Source: Rhineura floridana
Taxonomy: Eukaryota; Chordata; Lepidosauria; Squamata; Rhineuridae
Assembly: GCF_030035675.1 (NCBI RefSeq)
Contig: NC_084499.1
Coordinates: forward strand, 15,528,610 to 15,592,609
Direction of reading: 5' to 3'
DNA: 64,000 bases
Shown here: in pieces, positions 10,862 through 21,800 of the stretch
Position numbering within the stretch: position 1 is the first letter of the stretch
Layout: each line of letters starts with the position of its first letter
The notes under the pieces: model-generated
The model's input: the letters and a program-made list of their open reading frames with translations, nothing else
Told to the model about the DNA's origin: nothing
Database searches by the model: none
Position numbers and translations under genes: made by a program

Positions 10862-11320
10862 GACATAAAGTCATGTAACTTTAAAGTTGACATTGAGGAC
10901 ATTGAACTTGTCAAGGATCAATACCTTGGCACAGTCCTTAACCAAAATGGAGACAATAGTCAAGAAATCAGAAGAAGACTAGGCCTGGGGAGGGCAGCTG
11001 TGAGAGAACTAGAAAAGGTCCTCAAATGCAAAGATGTATCACTGAACACTAAAGTCAGGATCATTCAGACCATGGTATTCCTGATCTCTATGTATGGATG
11101 TGAAAGTTGGACAGTAAAAAAAGCGGATAAGAGAAAAATCAACTCATTTGAAATGTGGTGTTGGAGGAGAGCTTTGCGCATACCACGGGCTGAGAAAAAA
11201 GACAAATAATTGGGTGTTAGAACAAATTAAACCAGAACTATCACTAGAAGCTAAAATGATGAAACTGAGGTTATCATACTTTGGACACATAAGGAGGAAC
11301 CATGATTCCCCAGAAAGTAA
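10862..11320 (+). mobile_element. RTE/BovB LINE, reverse transcriptase C-terminal region
   Basis: The plus strand reads a BovB reverse-transcriptase end: VKDQYLGTVLNQNGD, REIRRRLGLGRAA-like, then LISMYGCESWTVKKADKRKI and MWCWRRALRIPRAEKK. The frame changes near 11195-11210, after which SLEAKMMKLRLSYFGHIRRN continues. It stops abruptly at 11320, so it is truncated at both ends. Confidence 0.85.
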
Positions 11321-12090
11321 ACGCCTGCTCTCCCAAATACCCCTACCGGGGAGTAAGCCCCCTCCATTGACTTCTATTGCAATTATTTTCTTAGACCGAC
11401 CTTTTTCCCGGCATAACTTTTGCCCGGATTGGGACCTGCAGGAGCACTCTGAACATGAGTTGGGTGTAGCCTAAGGCTCCTCCTCGGCCCTTTCCCTGAC
11501 ACGCCCCCAACACACCCCTTTTTCAAGTACAACACCAGCTTATGCTGACTCTACTTGCGCTGGCCTTAGCTGAGCCAGCTGGATCCTGGCTCAGCCAGGC
11601 TGAGGGACTTATACCAGCGTAGCTTGGTTGAGCCAGGACACAGCCAACTCAGCTGGAGATCCTCCACATCCAACTCCCCTCAGCACAGCATAAATGCAAG
11701 TTGGACTGCGCCCTTACTCCTAGAAGATTTGAGCATAGCTTGCGGCCTGATTTCAAATGTAGCTCTAAGCCATCACAGAACTGCTAGAATAAATCACACA
11801 TACAAATGACACTCATATCATACAAACGGATACAATGAGCAAAAGTTGGGTTGATCAAATTAAGTTATCACCGCAATTGTGATAGAAATCCAACAGCCCA
11901 AGATGCCATAAAAGGAGCAGGAGATTTAGATCATGCTCAGGCATAAGCTGCTGACTTAACTAATATCTCTTGACATCAGTTAGCTAACAAAAAGTCTATT
12001 TTTCTTACCAATTTTCCTTTGCCAACAGCAGCCAGAAGAGAAATTTTAAACACAGATTGAATCAATGCAAATAGGAAAACAGAACCATGG
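11321..12090. other. Unassigned spacer with old inverted words
   Basis: 11530-11720 has repeated CAGCCAGGCTGA / TTGAGCCAGG words, suggesting a decayed palindromic element. No gene was seen. Confidence 0.3.
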
Positions 12091-12227
12091 CAGGTGTGGG
12101 CAATCTTTGGCCTTCCAGATGTTGCTGAACTATAACTCCCGTCAGCCTCTGCAAGCATGGCCAACGGCCAGGGATGATTGGACTGGAGTTTAGCAACATC
12201 TAGAGGACCAAAGGTTCTCCACACCTG
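12091..12227. mobile_element. Palindromic MITE family F
   Basis: The ends are CAGGTGTGGGCAATCTTTGG and its near-inverse CCAAAGGTTCTCCACACCTG. The interior has the family hallmark 'CCAGATGTTGCTGAACTATAA' shortened as CCAGATGTTGCTGAACT. About ten copies occur in the window. Confidence 0.8.
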
Positions 12228-12239
12228 ACTTAGAAGTGT

Positions 12240-12345
12240 AGGGTTTTACCCAATGTTAGTCATACTCAGAGTAGGCCCATTGAAACTAAGGGATATGACA
12301 AACTTAGGTGCATTCATTTCAATGGGCCTACAACCCTCAGTTTCC
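12240..12345. mobile_element. Palindromic MITE family C
   Basis: ATACTCAGAGTAGGCCCATT in the left arm and TTTCAATGGGCCTACAACCC in the right arm, with 'ACAAACTTAGGTGC' between them. Confidence 0.65.
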
Positions 12346-13559
12346 TATGCTAGGCCTCAGTTGTCATATTTTACTTTTCTCATGTACCACACACACACAC
12401 ACACACACAATCCTTTCCTCCCCCTTTTCCCCAAACGTCCTCATATCGAGAGGCCCGCATTCAACCCATCAGAGGGGGGGGAGCCATTTTATTATCTTTG
12501 ACACAAAAGTCATTTGTACCAAACCTCAATTGTGAGAGAAATAACATGAAAATCAGTCAAGGGGAGGGGGGGAGACTCTGGCAAAGAGATCCTCTAGCAG
12601 TTTGTAGTACAACAACTCCTCCCGTTTGTGCAGAATGTTAGCCAATGCACCGACATTCCTCTCAACCCTTCTTAGAGCTAAATCGAGCTTGCTCTCCCCA
12701 TCACCACCACCCCCAGCCAGGAAAATCAGATAACGCACCCCAAGTTAAAACAGCTTTTCAAGTAAATCTAAACCTGATACGCGTCTCCAGCTCGACTCAG
12801 TTGTAAACTTCCTCTGTGCAAGTTCCTCGCCGCCAGATATCCTTGAGGGTCACCTCCATCTCTTTCACAGGTCACGCGAGAGATTTAAAGATAAGGGTAA
12901 TGGGGATGGGGGGAGAGAGAGAGACTCTAGTTAAAGTCCAGATCTGGTATCTCTGAACTTGAATGATGGAGGACACGTTGTTGGGACAAGTTTATTGTCA
13001 CCCGGCGGCCCACAATCCCACTTTCCTCTGCACCGGTTCTATTCCCAAGATAATTCATGGCTTGACTTTCTCTTGCAGAGTGACTGATAAGGCCACTTCT
13101 CTGGGCTTCGCTGGACACTCATCTCAAGGAAAAGCCAAAGGAACTTCACGCCAATATAAATGCAGTTTGGCAGCTGCCTCAATACCCTTTTTCCTTAAAA
13201 AAAAGAAAGCATTTTCCTTTTCTTGTTTAGTTGTGAGCACAAGTGCAGCTTGTAACAATAACAGATTGCATTTCTGACAGTTGATAACAATCCCTTTTAT
13301 TATAAATACCAATAAAATAAAATTTAATTTTTTATATATAATTTGAGCCTCTGACAATGACTAATGTCAAATAGAGGGGACCATTTTGAGCGAATCATAC
13401 CTCCTCACAAACTTGCAAACAGATTCTAATTAATTGTCTCTTGTTTACTATTCCACAGTTTCTTAAATATCAGCCCTTCTTGTTTAATTTTTTATATACA
13501 AAGCAGCATTTTTAAACAGAAACTTTTAAATGTGACTATATACATGCCTTCTAGGTGAA
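12346..13559. other. Unique spacer with a (CA)n tract
   Basis: A CA repeat lies at 12388-12409. The rest, including 12550-13500, looks single copy. ORFs are short, overlapping and without recognisable domains. Confidence 0.35.
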
Positions 13560-13713
13560 CCTTGGGGCAGCCTTTCCCAACTAGTGGGCCACCAGATGTT
13601 GTTGGATCACAATTCCCATCTTTCCTGACCATTGGCAATGCTGGCTGAGGCTGATGGGAGTTGCGGTCCAACAACATTGGGTGGCCCACTAGTTGGGAAA
13701 GGCTGCTTTGGGG
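13560..13713. mobile_element. Family F MITE with 27-bp perfect TIRs and hAT-type TSD
   Basis: The element at 13568-13705 (138 bp) opens CAGCCTTTCCCAACTAGTGG and closes with its exact inverse, CCACTAGTTGGGAAAGGCTG. It is flanked by CCTTGGGG (13560-13567) and CTTTGGGG (13706-13713), an 8-bp duplication with one mismatch. An 8-bp TSD is typical of hAT transposons. The interior keeps the CCAGATGTTGTTGGATCACA hallmark of the family. Confidence 0.88.
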
Positions 13714-13815
13714 TATTAGTCCTACACAGAGTAGACCCACTGAAACTTCAGACATAACTAACTTAGGTCCATTAATTCCAATGGATTGACTCTGAGCGAG
13801 AACTGAGCCGGAAAC
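13714..13815. mobile_element. Palindromic MITE family C
   Basis: CCTACACAGAGTAGACCCAC and 'ACTAACTTAGGTCC' then a worn right arm. It abuts the family F copy. Confidence 0.65.
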
Positions 13816-14129
13816 AACTCTTTATCTCAGTCCGGTAACAAAAGATTTTAAAAAATAAACATTAGAGGGGCCATTAAAAGGAAGAAACAGTCACTTCAGT
13901 AACACCTGGTCCCTGCCCTAAAGTTTCTAGCTTGGCATTTGTCTGCCCATATTTGATATCACAGACAAAGAAAGAGGCTGACTGAATTAATTAACTGATA
14001 CAGGGTTGAACTGAAATCATGAGTAATAAAATGTTAACAAGCAAAAATGGCCAGATTTGGCAGGGGAGTCCCCCAAGGAACCACCACCCCCTTGAAAAAA
14101 AATGTTCATTTTCAAGTTTTTAAGGGGTT

Positions 14130-14703
14130 GTATTCAACTAAGTGTTACCCAGAGTTAGGGACAGCTGAGAATTTTGATTCAGTTTGCATTTCAAGCAGAA
14201 TTTATCAAATTTGCATTTTCCGAAACAATATGAGAACCGAAACACAGCCGTCCTTCGAAATTCGCATTTATTGGAATTTTGGGATGCAATTCGCCAACTA
14301 AACCATATTTATAAAAATGCATATAGTAGGGGAAAGTGGGCCTAAAAAGGAATACATGAGTGAAAGTAACATGCAAAAAGGCTTGAAAGGATCAGAAATG
14401 GCTTGCAAAACTGGGTACCGTTGTCAAAACTGCCCACAAAAATGTGTTTATTTGGAGAAATTTGCACTAAAATGGTGGAGAATTTTCATGAGGATTTTTT
14501 TTAAAAAAAAAAAACCTGCAGATCGCTGTGGAAGTGCAGAGAGCTGAATTTAATACTGGAAAAATGAGAAACTGAGAGAACCGAAGCAGACAGATCATTC
14601 CATCCCTACCCAAAGTAGGGCCATTGAAATTAACGGTCCTAAATGAGTTATGTCCATTAATTTCAATGGATCTACTTTGAGTAGGACTGGCATTTAATGC
14701 AAT
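14130..14703. mobile_element. Family C MITE split by a family D insertion
   Basis: GGGGTTGTATTCAACTAAGT starts a family C left arm that breaks at CCCAGAGT (about 14147-14154). It resumes at CCCAAAGT (about 14612) with 'AGGGCCATTGAAATTAACGG' and the complete right arm. The repeated octamer (7 of 8) is the duplication made when the inner element inserted. Confidence 0.75.
14156..14611 (+). mobile_element. Family D hAT-like nonautonomous element
   Basis: About 455 bp, from TTAGGGACAGC to ATTCCATCCCTA. Inside it keeps the whole family order: TTGATTCAGTTTGCATTTCA, CCGAAACAATATGAGAACCG, AAATGGCTTGCAAAAC, TGTGTTTATTTGGAGAAATT, TTTTCATGAGGATTTT and GAGAAACTGAGAGAACCG. No long ORF. Confidence 0.82.
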
Positions 14704-15575
14704 GCAAGATATGGCTGACATCATCACAGCATGCCACCCAATCAACATGCAAACCTAGTGGATTAAGCACATACGCTTCATTGGTTGATTCACGTGTTAA
14801 ATTTGGTCAGCCAATTGTCATGTATGAAGGCAAATTTTAACTAGTGAGGCTACCAGATCTGAATTTAAAAAAAAAAAAAGATTAAATTTGCATACACTTG
14901 TATGCGAGCTTAAAGAAGTATTCTGCAGCAGGACGCAGCCTTTAAGTTTGGTTGATGGTCATTTATTCCTGTATGGACTGAGTCATGGCCAGCAGTCTAA
15001 GAGTCCAGATCTAGGGCCATGAGAAACGTCAAAACAGGAGCAAGGATCCGAGAACATGCCAGAGCTCAAGAAGATGTTGCTCAGGCAAGACTCAACTGGA
15101 AAAGAAAGCTTTTCAAAAGCCAGCTGCTCAGAAACATCCGATAGTCAGCCTGGCTGGGTGGAGTCGGTCCAGATCCAGCAGAACCCCACCAACCACAGGC
15201 TGCCCTCATCCAGCCCCCACTTACTTACCTCCAGGTTTCTGGGGGCCTTCATCCCCTTGCTTTCCTCCTCAAACCACACTCTTTCTCCTGCTTGTCCCCG
15301 CTGCTTTAAAGTATAACAACTCTTCACTAATCTGGCTGCAGGCTGCCCCCTGTTGTTAAAGAAAAAACCTTTTGAACGTTTGGAATGAGGAGTGCCACTT
15401 CTTCATCCCTGAATGGATGCACCACTCCCGCTCATCAAAAATCAACCCTTGGGTCTCTCTATGGTAGTCTCATTCCACATTTCCTCTTCCATAGATAAAA
15501 CGTGACATTTTTGTACAAGGGTGTAAACAAACAATAGCTGATATCAGAGCAATTATTAGAGTTGATATTAGAGTT
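14704..15575. other. Unassigned spacer
   Basis: No recognisable gene or family. 14990-15200 has repeated 'CAGAGCTCAAGAAG'-like words but no clear structure. Confidence 0.3.
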
Positions 15576-15632
15576 ATTGGGGCTCCTTCTGGGAGAAAGG
15601 GCGGGACAGAAATGTAAATGACATCTATAAGC
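15576..15632 (+). mobile_element. LINE 3' end scrap (L2-type)
   Basis: GGCTCCTTCTGGGAGAAAGG followed by GCGGGACAGAAAT, the terminal motif shared by many L2-type tails in this window. Confidence 0.5.
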
Positions 15633-15751
15633 TGGATCTGCCCTTGGGGTTGGGCCAGGGCCAGTGAGGGGCCCCTATGAGCTCCTGGGCCCTCAGCCAG
15701 TGCCCCACCTGACCCCCTGCTAGAGCCAGGCCAGCTTACTTTCCTATTTAC

Positions 15752-15955
15752 AACCAGTCCAGGGGTGGTGGCCCTGTCTGTCATCTTCCTTCTCCTTCAT
15801 CTCAGTGTTGCCCTTGTAGAACTCAGCTGGGAGGCAGATGTGGACAAACGTAGAATTAGTTGGCTCCATCTGTCATTGGCTTTGGCTCTCCTACTGTTGG
15901 GCGCTCTGCCGCCCCACCAGCCTCAATGGGCAGTAGACACCATTGCCAGGGCCTG
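15752..15955 (+). repeat. ~205-bp interspersed repeat, copy 1
   Basis: Pairs with 49449-49650: both run CCAGTCCAGGGG, 'CTGTCTGTCATCTTCC', GGGACAAA/GGACAAACGTAGAATT, CTCATTGGTCTCTGGCTCC-like and TTGTTGGGCGC, and end at CCCCACCAGCC. I cannot assign a family. Confidence 0.6.
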
Positions 15956-16157
15956 AGGTTACTTGACTGGAAAACACCAGAACTCACCATGGCTGCAAAA
16001 TCTAATAAGTTTATTGATGTGGCAGCCTCACTAATTGAAATTTGTCTTAACTGATGGCAATTTGCCCCATACCGATTAGCTGACCAAACAAATTAAAACT
16101 TGCAGCCCTGATAAATGCCTAAAATGCAGAAAATTGTCAGATATTTTTCTAACTGCT

Positions 16158-16405
16158 ATTATAACAGGAGAGAGCCAGTGTGGTGTAGTGCTTAAGGTGT
16201 TGGACTACGACCTGGGAAACCAGGGTTCAAATCCCCACACAACCATGAAGCTCACTGGGTGACCTCGGGCCAGTCACTGCCTCTCAGCCTCAGAGCAAGG
16301 CAATGGTGAACCCAGTCTGATTACCGCTTACCATGAAAATCCTATTCATGGGGTTGCCATAAGTCGGAATTGACTTGAAGGCAATCCATCATCACCATTA
16401 TAACA
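16158..16405 (+). mobile_element. tRNA-headed SINE with BovB-type tail, 9-bp TSD
   Basis: The SINE occupies 16167-16396 between two perfect ATTATAACA duplications. The head has RNA polymerase III boxes (TGGTGTAGTGCTTAAGG; GGTTCAAATCC), then 'CTCACTGGGTGACC' and a tail CCATAAGTCGGAATTGACTT shared with BovB 3' ends. It belongs to the Sauria/Squam-type SINEs of squamates. Confidence 0.9.
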
Positions 16406-16614
16406 AGATACTCATTGCCAGTGATACTAGCTCCATCAGGCATTCGGCCCAATCAGGCGAGGGCTAAGTGTGCATTGAGGTCCAAGGGCATGCATGCTCA
16501 CCTAGCCCCCAACATCCCCTGCCTGATGGACACACCCACCTACCCACATTGGATGGGAGGGTTTGAAGGGAACTTCTAAGTATACTTAGAGACTTCCTTG
16601 GGACTGAAAATTCA

Positions 16615-16798
16615 GGGATAATTAAGGATGAGGGAGAAATTTGATTCAGTTTGCAGTTAAAGGCAAATCGATCAAAGTTGTACTTTATGGAACAATACGA
16701 AAACTGAAACACAGCCATCCTTTGAAACTTGCACTTATCTGAATTTTACTATGCCATTCTCCCAACAAGCAATGCTTGCGAAAATGCATATATTAGGG
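16615..16798 (+). mobile_element. Family D element, 5' part
   Basis: TTGATTCAGTTTGCAGTTAA through AATGCATATATTAGGGG; it is cut off by the family A copy that follows. Confidence 0.7.
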
Positions 16799-17300
16799 GC
16801 AGTGTTGTGGTCACAGGGGGTCGTAGGACTCTTACTTTATTGGGAGCAGGTTCCCAGCAGGCTGCCTATGTATGGGCCAATTGGTATGAAAAGGGAGTGT
16901 GTTAGCCACTGAGAAGACTAACAACCTGCTCCCTTGTCCCTTTGTGCAGATTGAAGCCAATCAGAGTGAAAGGAGGTGAGTCAGTCACTGAGAAAACTCT
17001 TAACAGTAACTAATGCGTGCATCACCTTTCATGCTGATTGGCTCCTAGCGTAAGTGAGAAGTGACCTTCGTGGCAAAGCACCTTGGTCTCCCAAATCCTA
17101 GTCCCGCAGCTGCCTCCTTTTCAGAATTCTTCAAATAAAAATGTTGATGGCGACGTTTAGCCCCCACAAAGAGAGTCTGAGAAGGGATGGACACAGAAGT
17201 TTTATTCTGGTTCTATCATTCTGTAATTGCAGATGAGATTATGAATCCTGGGGGCCTGGCTATAACTATTATGAACCCTGCACTTCTGGGTGAGCATGCA
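16799..17300 (+). mobile_element. Family A repeat, copy 3 (interrupted)
   Basis: The main part is 16799-17050, up to 'CATGCTGATTGGCTCCTAGC'. The terminal block (CTATAACTATTATGAACCCT, CACTTCTGGG) appears at about 17258-17285, so roughly 200 bp of unrelated DNA seems to lie between the two parts. Confidence 0.55.
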
Positions 17301-17975
17301 TGCACCTGTCTCGGTGCACATGTGTGGCCCTCGCATGATCCAGCTGAACGTGAACCGGCTGTCACCGGGGAATATACCAATGAATGTGACTCTGTAACAC
17401 CATGATCTGATTCAACTTACATTGGCATGGCAAAGATTTGCCTTGCTAAACTTTGGAAAGATGTAACCAGCAATGCCAAAAGGGGTAGGTAAGCTGTGGG
17501 GTGCTCCAGTTATGGAAAAGATTGCAGCTTGTATTCAGTCCATACAATCAGCAGTGTACATTTCAAAAGAAATGCTATGCTTTGACTTGTTCTTGGAGAG
17601 ATTATGAATGGGCATATAGCTTGGAAAATACGGTTGTGGGCATGGGGGAAAATACGTTGCCATGTTACAATAACCGCATATTACATCGCAAACTAAAAAT
17701 ATTCTGTTCAAAGAATGGTCGCAACCAATCAAGCCCTTTCATGGGGCTTTAACAGATCCAGCTACTGATTTCACGCCCCCAGAAAGACCAGGATAGGGTC
17801 TTCAGAGGAAGTGCAGTCAGGAAGCCACCCAAAGGAATTTTGACACCCAGGAATACATTGCTTGGGGGACAGGAGACAGAAGGCTTCCACATGACCCAGA
17901 TAATTGCCACCGAGATCCTTCCCAATTAAGGGCAGGGAGGAGTGGTGATATTGTTGTCTCTGTAGCTATGCTAAC
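17301..17975. other. Unassigned spacer
   Basis: An 83-codon ORF starts at 17501 but shows no recognisable domain or coding signature. Confidence 0.35.
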
Positions 17976-17979
17976 TCTA

Positions 17980-18114
17980 AGCCAATCTTTGGCCCGCCAG
18001 ACATTGTTGGACTACATCTCCCATCATCCCTGACCGCTGGCCAAGGTGTCTGGGGCTGATGGGAGTTGTAGTCCAATAAATATCTGGAGGGCCACAAGTT
18101 CCCAATCCCTGCTG
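17980..18114. mobile_element. Palindromic MITE family F
   Basis: TTGGACTACATCTCCCATCA at left faces TGATGGGAGTTGTAGTCCAA at right; the ends are CCAATCTTTGGCCC and GGGCCACAAGTTCCC. Confidence 0.8.
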
Positions 18115-19089
18115 TAGGATGTAAGGGTCCAGCTGAGGCTGCCACATCTTGAAATTCATCATTCAGATGCCGGAGTGGGACTCAGAGCCAAGCCCTCAGC
18201 ATCGGGGGCAGAACTCAGAAACTTTTGAAAGGTCCAAGCAGAGACCCAGCCTTTGCTGGATGGGAGAAGCCCAGCTAAATCAAAGATTGGTTGGTTTGCC
18301 TAATAAATGCAGTATTACCCTAATTATGCCTTCTTCTCTTGACATTGCTGTTTTGCATTTTAGCTGGTAAGTCTCTGAGGACAGGGATCTATCCGCTTGT
18401 ATTTTAAAAGCGCAGAAAAAAGTGATAGATAATGGTAATGTACAGGTTTAAACGAAAAGCCAAAGGAGATTTCAGAGCTTCATTTTGGCACTCCAAACCC
18501 CCATCTATGAAACCAAAGATGCCCATTCAAACCCAATTGCACAACGGATTCCAGATCGCCAATTGTAAGACTGATTCCGGCATTACTGGTGTGAGTTACA
18601 ATCTGTCCTCGAGGGATTCTGACGGAATCGAGTTTTCAAATGCTCAAAAATAAACAAAGCAAACAAACGAGACAGGGGGTTGGGAAGCAAGGAAAACAGT
18701 TTGGAACAGATCACATTTGTCACGACACTTTCATTCCCGCAGCCGCAAAGATCCAAACTGCCGTGTGCCTTCCCAGTTACGCCACTTTTATTGCACTAAA
18801 ATGGCCCATAATAGTTTCTGCGAGAGTGCATGTTGCAAATGTATAGTTATTACCCTGCGTGCATAAGAGATGCTTGCCATCGCTTAACTCATGTGCGCCA
18901 GGCCACGTTTCTTCCCAAGCGGAGATGCAAAGGGATTCTACAAAAATACAAAGTGGGATTTTGCAGACTTTTCCCCTTCCCTGCTTCCACATAGCAGAGT
19001 GGTGTGAGTTTCCTTTGGGAGGGGGTATGACATTAGAACACACATACCCCCCCAAAAAGCCATATTAACTGGTGTAAGTGGTAAGGGAC
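18115..19089. other. Unique spacer
   Basis: No repeat family was recognised. Several 60-90-codon ORFs overlap on both strands without motifs. Confidence 0.35.
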
Positions 19090-19192
19090 ATAAGAAGCTG
19101 ATTTATACTGAATCTGACCATTGGTCCATCAGGGATTCAACCTTCTGCATGTAAGCAGTTGCTCAGCCACTGAGCTACCCCGCTTCCCCTGA
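19090..19192 (-). mobile_element. tRNA-Ala-type SINE with internal deletion
   Basis: The antisense 3' end (AAGCTGATTTATACTGAATC, TGACCATTGGTCCATC) joins directly to the antisense head (CACTGAGCTACCCCG). The central body is missing. Confidence 0.65.
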
Positions 19193-19254
19193 GCTATGGA
19201 TCGCAGTCATGACAAGTGAGGCCTGCAACTAACGTGGCAGTGTGGAGCACTCCC

Positions 19255-19316
19255 TGCGCTCCTGCTGGGAGGAAAGGCAGGATATAAATCAAATAATAAA
19301 TAAATAGATTTCAGCC
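19255..19316 (+). mobile_element. L2-type LINE 3' end scrap
   Basis: CTCCTGCTGGGAGGAAAGGC then GGATATAAATCAAATAATAA. Confidence 0.6.
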
Positions 19317-19389
19317 ATTCATCCTCCTTTGAGGATATTCCATTCCGTAACCCCACCCCACCCCTTTCCCAAACAGCATTCCACAGCAA

Positions 19390-19700
19390 CTGAGCATGAT
19401 CCGTTCTCAGTGGACTGTTTATATGGCAACAAGGGAGAGAGCCTTCGCAGTGGTGGCCCCCTAATTATGGAATGGTCTTCCTGACAAGGTGTACCTGGCA
19501 CCAACCCTGTTATCTTTGCGGCGCCAGGTCAAGGCTTTCCTCTTCTCCCAGGTATTTTAGCATGTATTTTTTAATTGCTTTTTTAAAATGTGTTTTTTAA
19601 ATTTGTGCATTTGTTTTTAACGGTTTTAATTGTTGTAAACCGCCCAGAGAGCTTCGGCTATGGGGCGGGATATAAATGCAACAACAACAACAACAACATT
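19390..19700 (+). mobile_element. L2-clade LINE 3' end
   Basis: Codes in broken form for the L2 C-terminus (REGAFAVVAP, LWNGLPDKVYLAPTLLSLRR, QVKAFLFSQVF). It then has a T-rich UTR, AACCGCCCAGAGAGCTTCGG, GGGCGGGATATAAATGC and a terminal (CAA)n. Antisense relatives lie at 35195 and 36020. Confidence 0.8.
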
Positions 19701-19804
19701 TCTTATTGCCCCCCCACTTAAGACCCTTTTTAAAAAATATATTTTTGGTACATCTGCAAACTTTGGGATTCCCCCCCCCCAGCCTCACTTTTGAGCATGG
19801 ATGG

Positions 19805-20002
19805 GGCACAAGAAAGGCCATCGCTCAGTGCTTTTCACAAGGAAGGTCCTGGGTTCAACCCTCAATGGCATCTTCAGGTAAGGCTGGGAAACACTCCTGC
19901 ATGAAACCAGGGAGAACTGCTGCCAGTCAGTGCAGACAGTACTGAGCTAGATAGACCAATGGTGTGGCTCTGTATAAAGCAGCTTCCTCTGTTCCTATGG
20001 TG
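19805..20002 (+). mobile_element. tRNA-Ala-type SINE
   Basis: A decayed tRNA head (CATCGCTCAGTGC; GGTCCTGGGTTCAACC), then the body 'GCATCTTCAGGTAAGGCTGG' and the tail GCTGCCAGTCAGTGCAGACA, GAGCTAGATAGACC, AAAGCAGCTTCCTCTGTTCC. Confidence 0.85.
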
Positions 20003-20061
20003 CCGTTTTTGGCTTCAAAGGATTCCAGGACAGAGTTGCTCTAAGAACATAGCAGCGAGAG

Positions 20062-20400
20062 GCAACCTCTTGCCCGCAGGCCTAATCAGGTCCCACCAGA
20101 CCTCCCCATTTGGCCTGTGAGACTCTTTTGGCCAAGCCACACCCACTTGTCCAACCCCTGATGTCACGTATGACGTCAGGTGAGGGGAAAGTAAAGACGC
20201 AGCTGGGCCAAAGGGGGTTTCCAAGTCTGGCCTGTCAGCTGATCGTCCCCACTTGCAATGCCTTATACACAGCTTGGCAAGTGCCAACAATCAGCTGACT
20301 GTTGGTGTTATGCAAAAAAGAGAAATTTCTTAACATCACAATGCCCCACCCACCTTTCAGGTGTGACCCACAGAAGGTGAGGGAGATAAGGATCCAGCCC
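20062..20400 (+). mobile_element. Family B-like element, diverged
   Basis: AGGCAACCTCTTGCCCGCAG, CCACCAGACCTCCCCATTTG and GCCACACCCACTTG match the opening of family B; the right half is poorly conserved. Confidence 0.4.
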
Positions 20401-20496
20401 GCCCACCAGAACCAGTACCCCTCCCTTGGTATATAGGATAGCTGTATGAAACCTCCAGTGGAATAGTGCTTCTGAACGCAAAAAACGGTTGCTAAG

Positions 20497-20736
20497 GAGC
20501 AGCGATGAGGGCCAGTGTGGTGTAGTGGTTAAGGTGCTGGACTACAACCTGGGAGACCAGGGTTGAATCCCCACACAGCCATGAAGCTCACTGGGTGACC
20601 TTGGGCCAGTCACAGCCTCAAAGGAAGGCAATGGTAAACCACCTCTGAATACCGCTTACCATGAAAACCCTTTTCATAGGGTCGCCATAAGTCAGGATCG
20701 ACTTGAAGGCAGTCCATTTCCATTTTTCCGAGCAGC
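20497..20736 (+). mobile_element. tRNA-headed SINE with BovB-type tail
   Basis: Flanked by GAGCAGC repeats (20497-20503; 20730-20736). GCCAGTGTGGTGTAGTGGTT opens the tRNA head and GGTCGCCATAAGTCAGGATC with CTTGAAGGCAG closes the tail. Confidence 0.88.
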
Positions 20737-20749
20737 AGCAATAGGAAAG

Positions 20750-21430
20750 GTCTCTTGCTTACATGAGGTCTCATGAGCTTCTAGGAGACACTTGACTGGC
20801 CGTTATACAAATCTACGGTGCGACTGCACTCAGAATACTGTGTACAGTTCTGGTCACCTCACCCCAACAAGGGTATTGTAGAGATGTAAAAGGTTCATAA
20901 AAGGGCAGCTGAAATGATCAAGTGGGTGGAGCGACTCCCCTGTGAGCCAAGGTTACGGCAGCTGGGGCGTTTCAGTTTAGAGAGAAGGCAAGCCAGAGGC
21001 AACATTTTAGCAGTGCATAAGATTATGCATGGAAAGTGGATAACATAACATTAGAACTTGGGGACATCCAACCAAGCTGAATGCTGGAGATTCAGGACAG
21101 ACAAAAGGGCTTCTTCACACCACGCATAGTTAAAATATGGATTCTGCTCCCACAAGAGGCAGTGATGGCCACCAACATGGATGGCACTGGACAAATTCAT
21201 GGAGCATAAGGCTACTAGCCACGAGGGTTACATTGAACCTCCATTGTCAGAGGCAGTCTACCTCTCAATATCAGTTGCTGGGAATCGCAGGTGGGGAGAG
21301 TGCTCTGGAGCTTGGGTCCTGCTGGCGGGCTTCCCTTTGGGGCCCCTGGTTGGCCACTGTGAGAACAGGAGGCTGGACTAGATGGGCCACTGGCCTGATC
21401 CAGCAGGCTCTTCTTATGTTCTTATGCAGG
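20750..21430 (+). mobile_element. CR1 LINE, RT C-terminus and 3' UTR
   Basis: The longest CR1 piece here. Broken reading frames give TVYSSGHLTPTRVL-like, KRAAEMIKWVERLPC-like, RFSLERRQARGNILAVHKIM and, further on, GHPTKLNAGDSGQTKG, matching the CR1 protein end (GRFRTDKRKYFFT in consensus). The UTR finishes GGACTAGATGGGCCACTGGC and CTTATGTTCTTATG. Confidence 0.85.
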
Positions 21431-21800
21431 GGTGTAATTGTCCAGGGTCTCGGGGGCTTTTTACTTTTACTCCTTACTTTTTGGAGAGCAGGGTCCCAAT
21501 GTTTCCAGCATCCTACAAACCGATCAGCGTGAAAGGAGAGTGTGTTAGCTACTGACAAGGGTCCTCTAACATGCTCCTGTGTCTTTTCCTGCTGATTGGA
21601 GCAAATCAGAGTGAGAGGAGATGAGTCAGCCACTGAGAAGACTCTTCTCAGTAGCTAACACTCTCCCCTTTCATGATGATTAGCTCCTAGGGATGTCTGC
21701 CGTTGTGGGAGAAGGCATTAACAAGGATCTCATCCTCAAACCCAGCAGCAAAAAAGCGGGGAGAATGTGGCTGTGATTATTGTGAAGGGACTCTGCACTT
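21425..21800 (+). mobile_element. Family A repeat, copy 4 (most complete)
   Basis: From GCAGGGGTGTAATTGTCCAG to GGGACTCTGCACTTCTG. It has the arm 'CGATCAGCGTGAAAGGAGAG' and the facing arm 'CTCTCCCCTTTCATGATGAT', with two 'CACTGA(G/C)AAG' modules between. It abuts the CR1 3' end. Confidence 0.7.
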
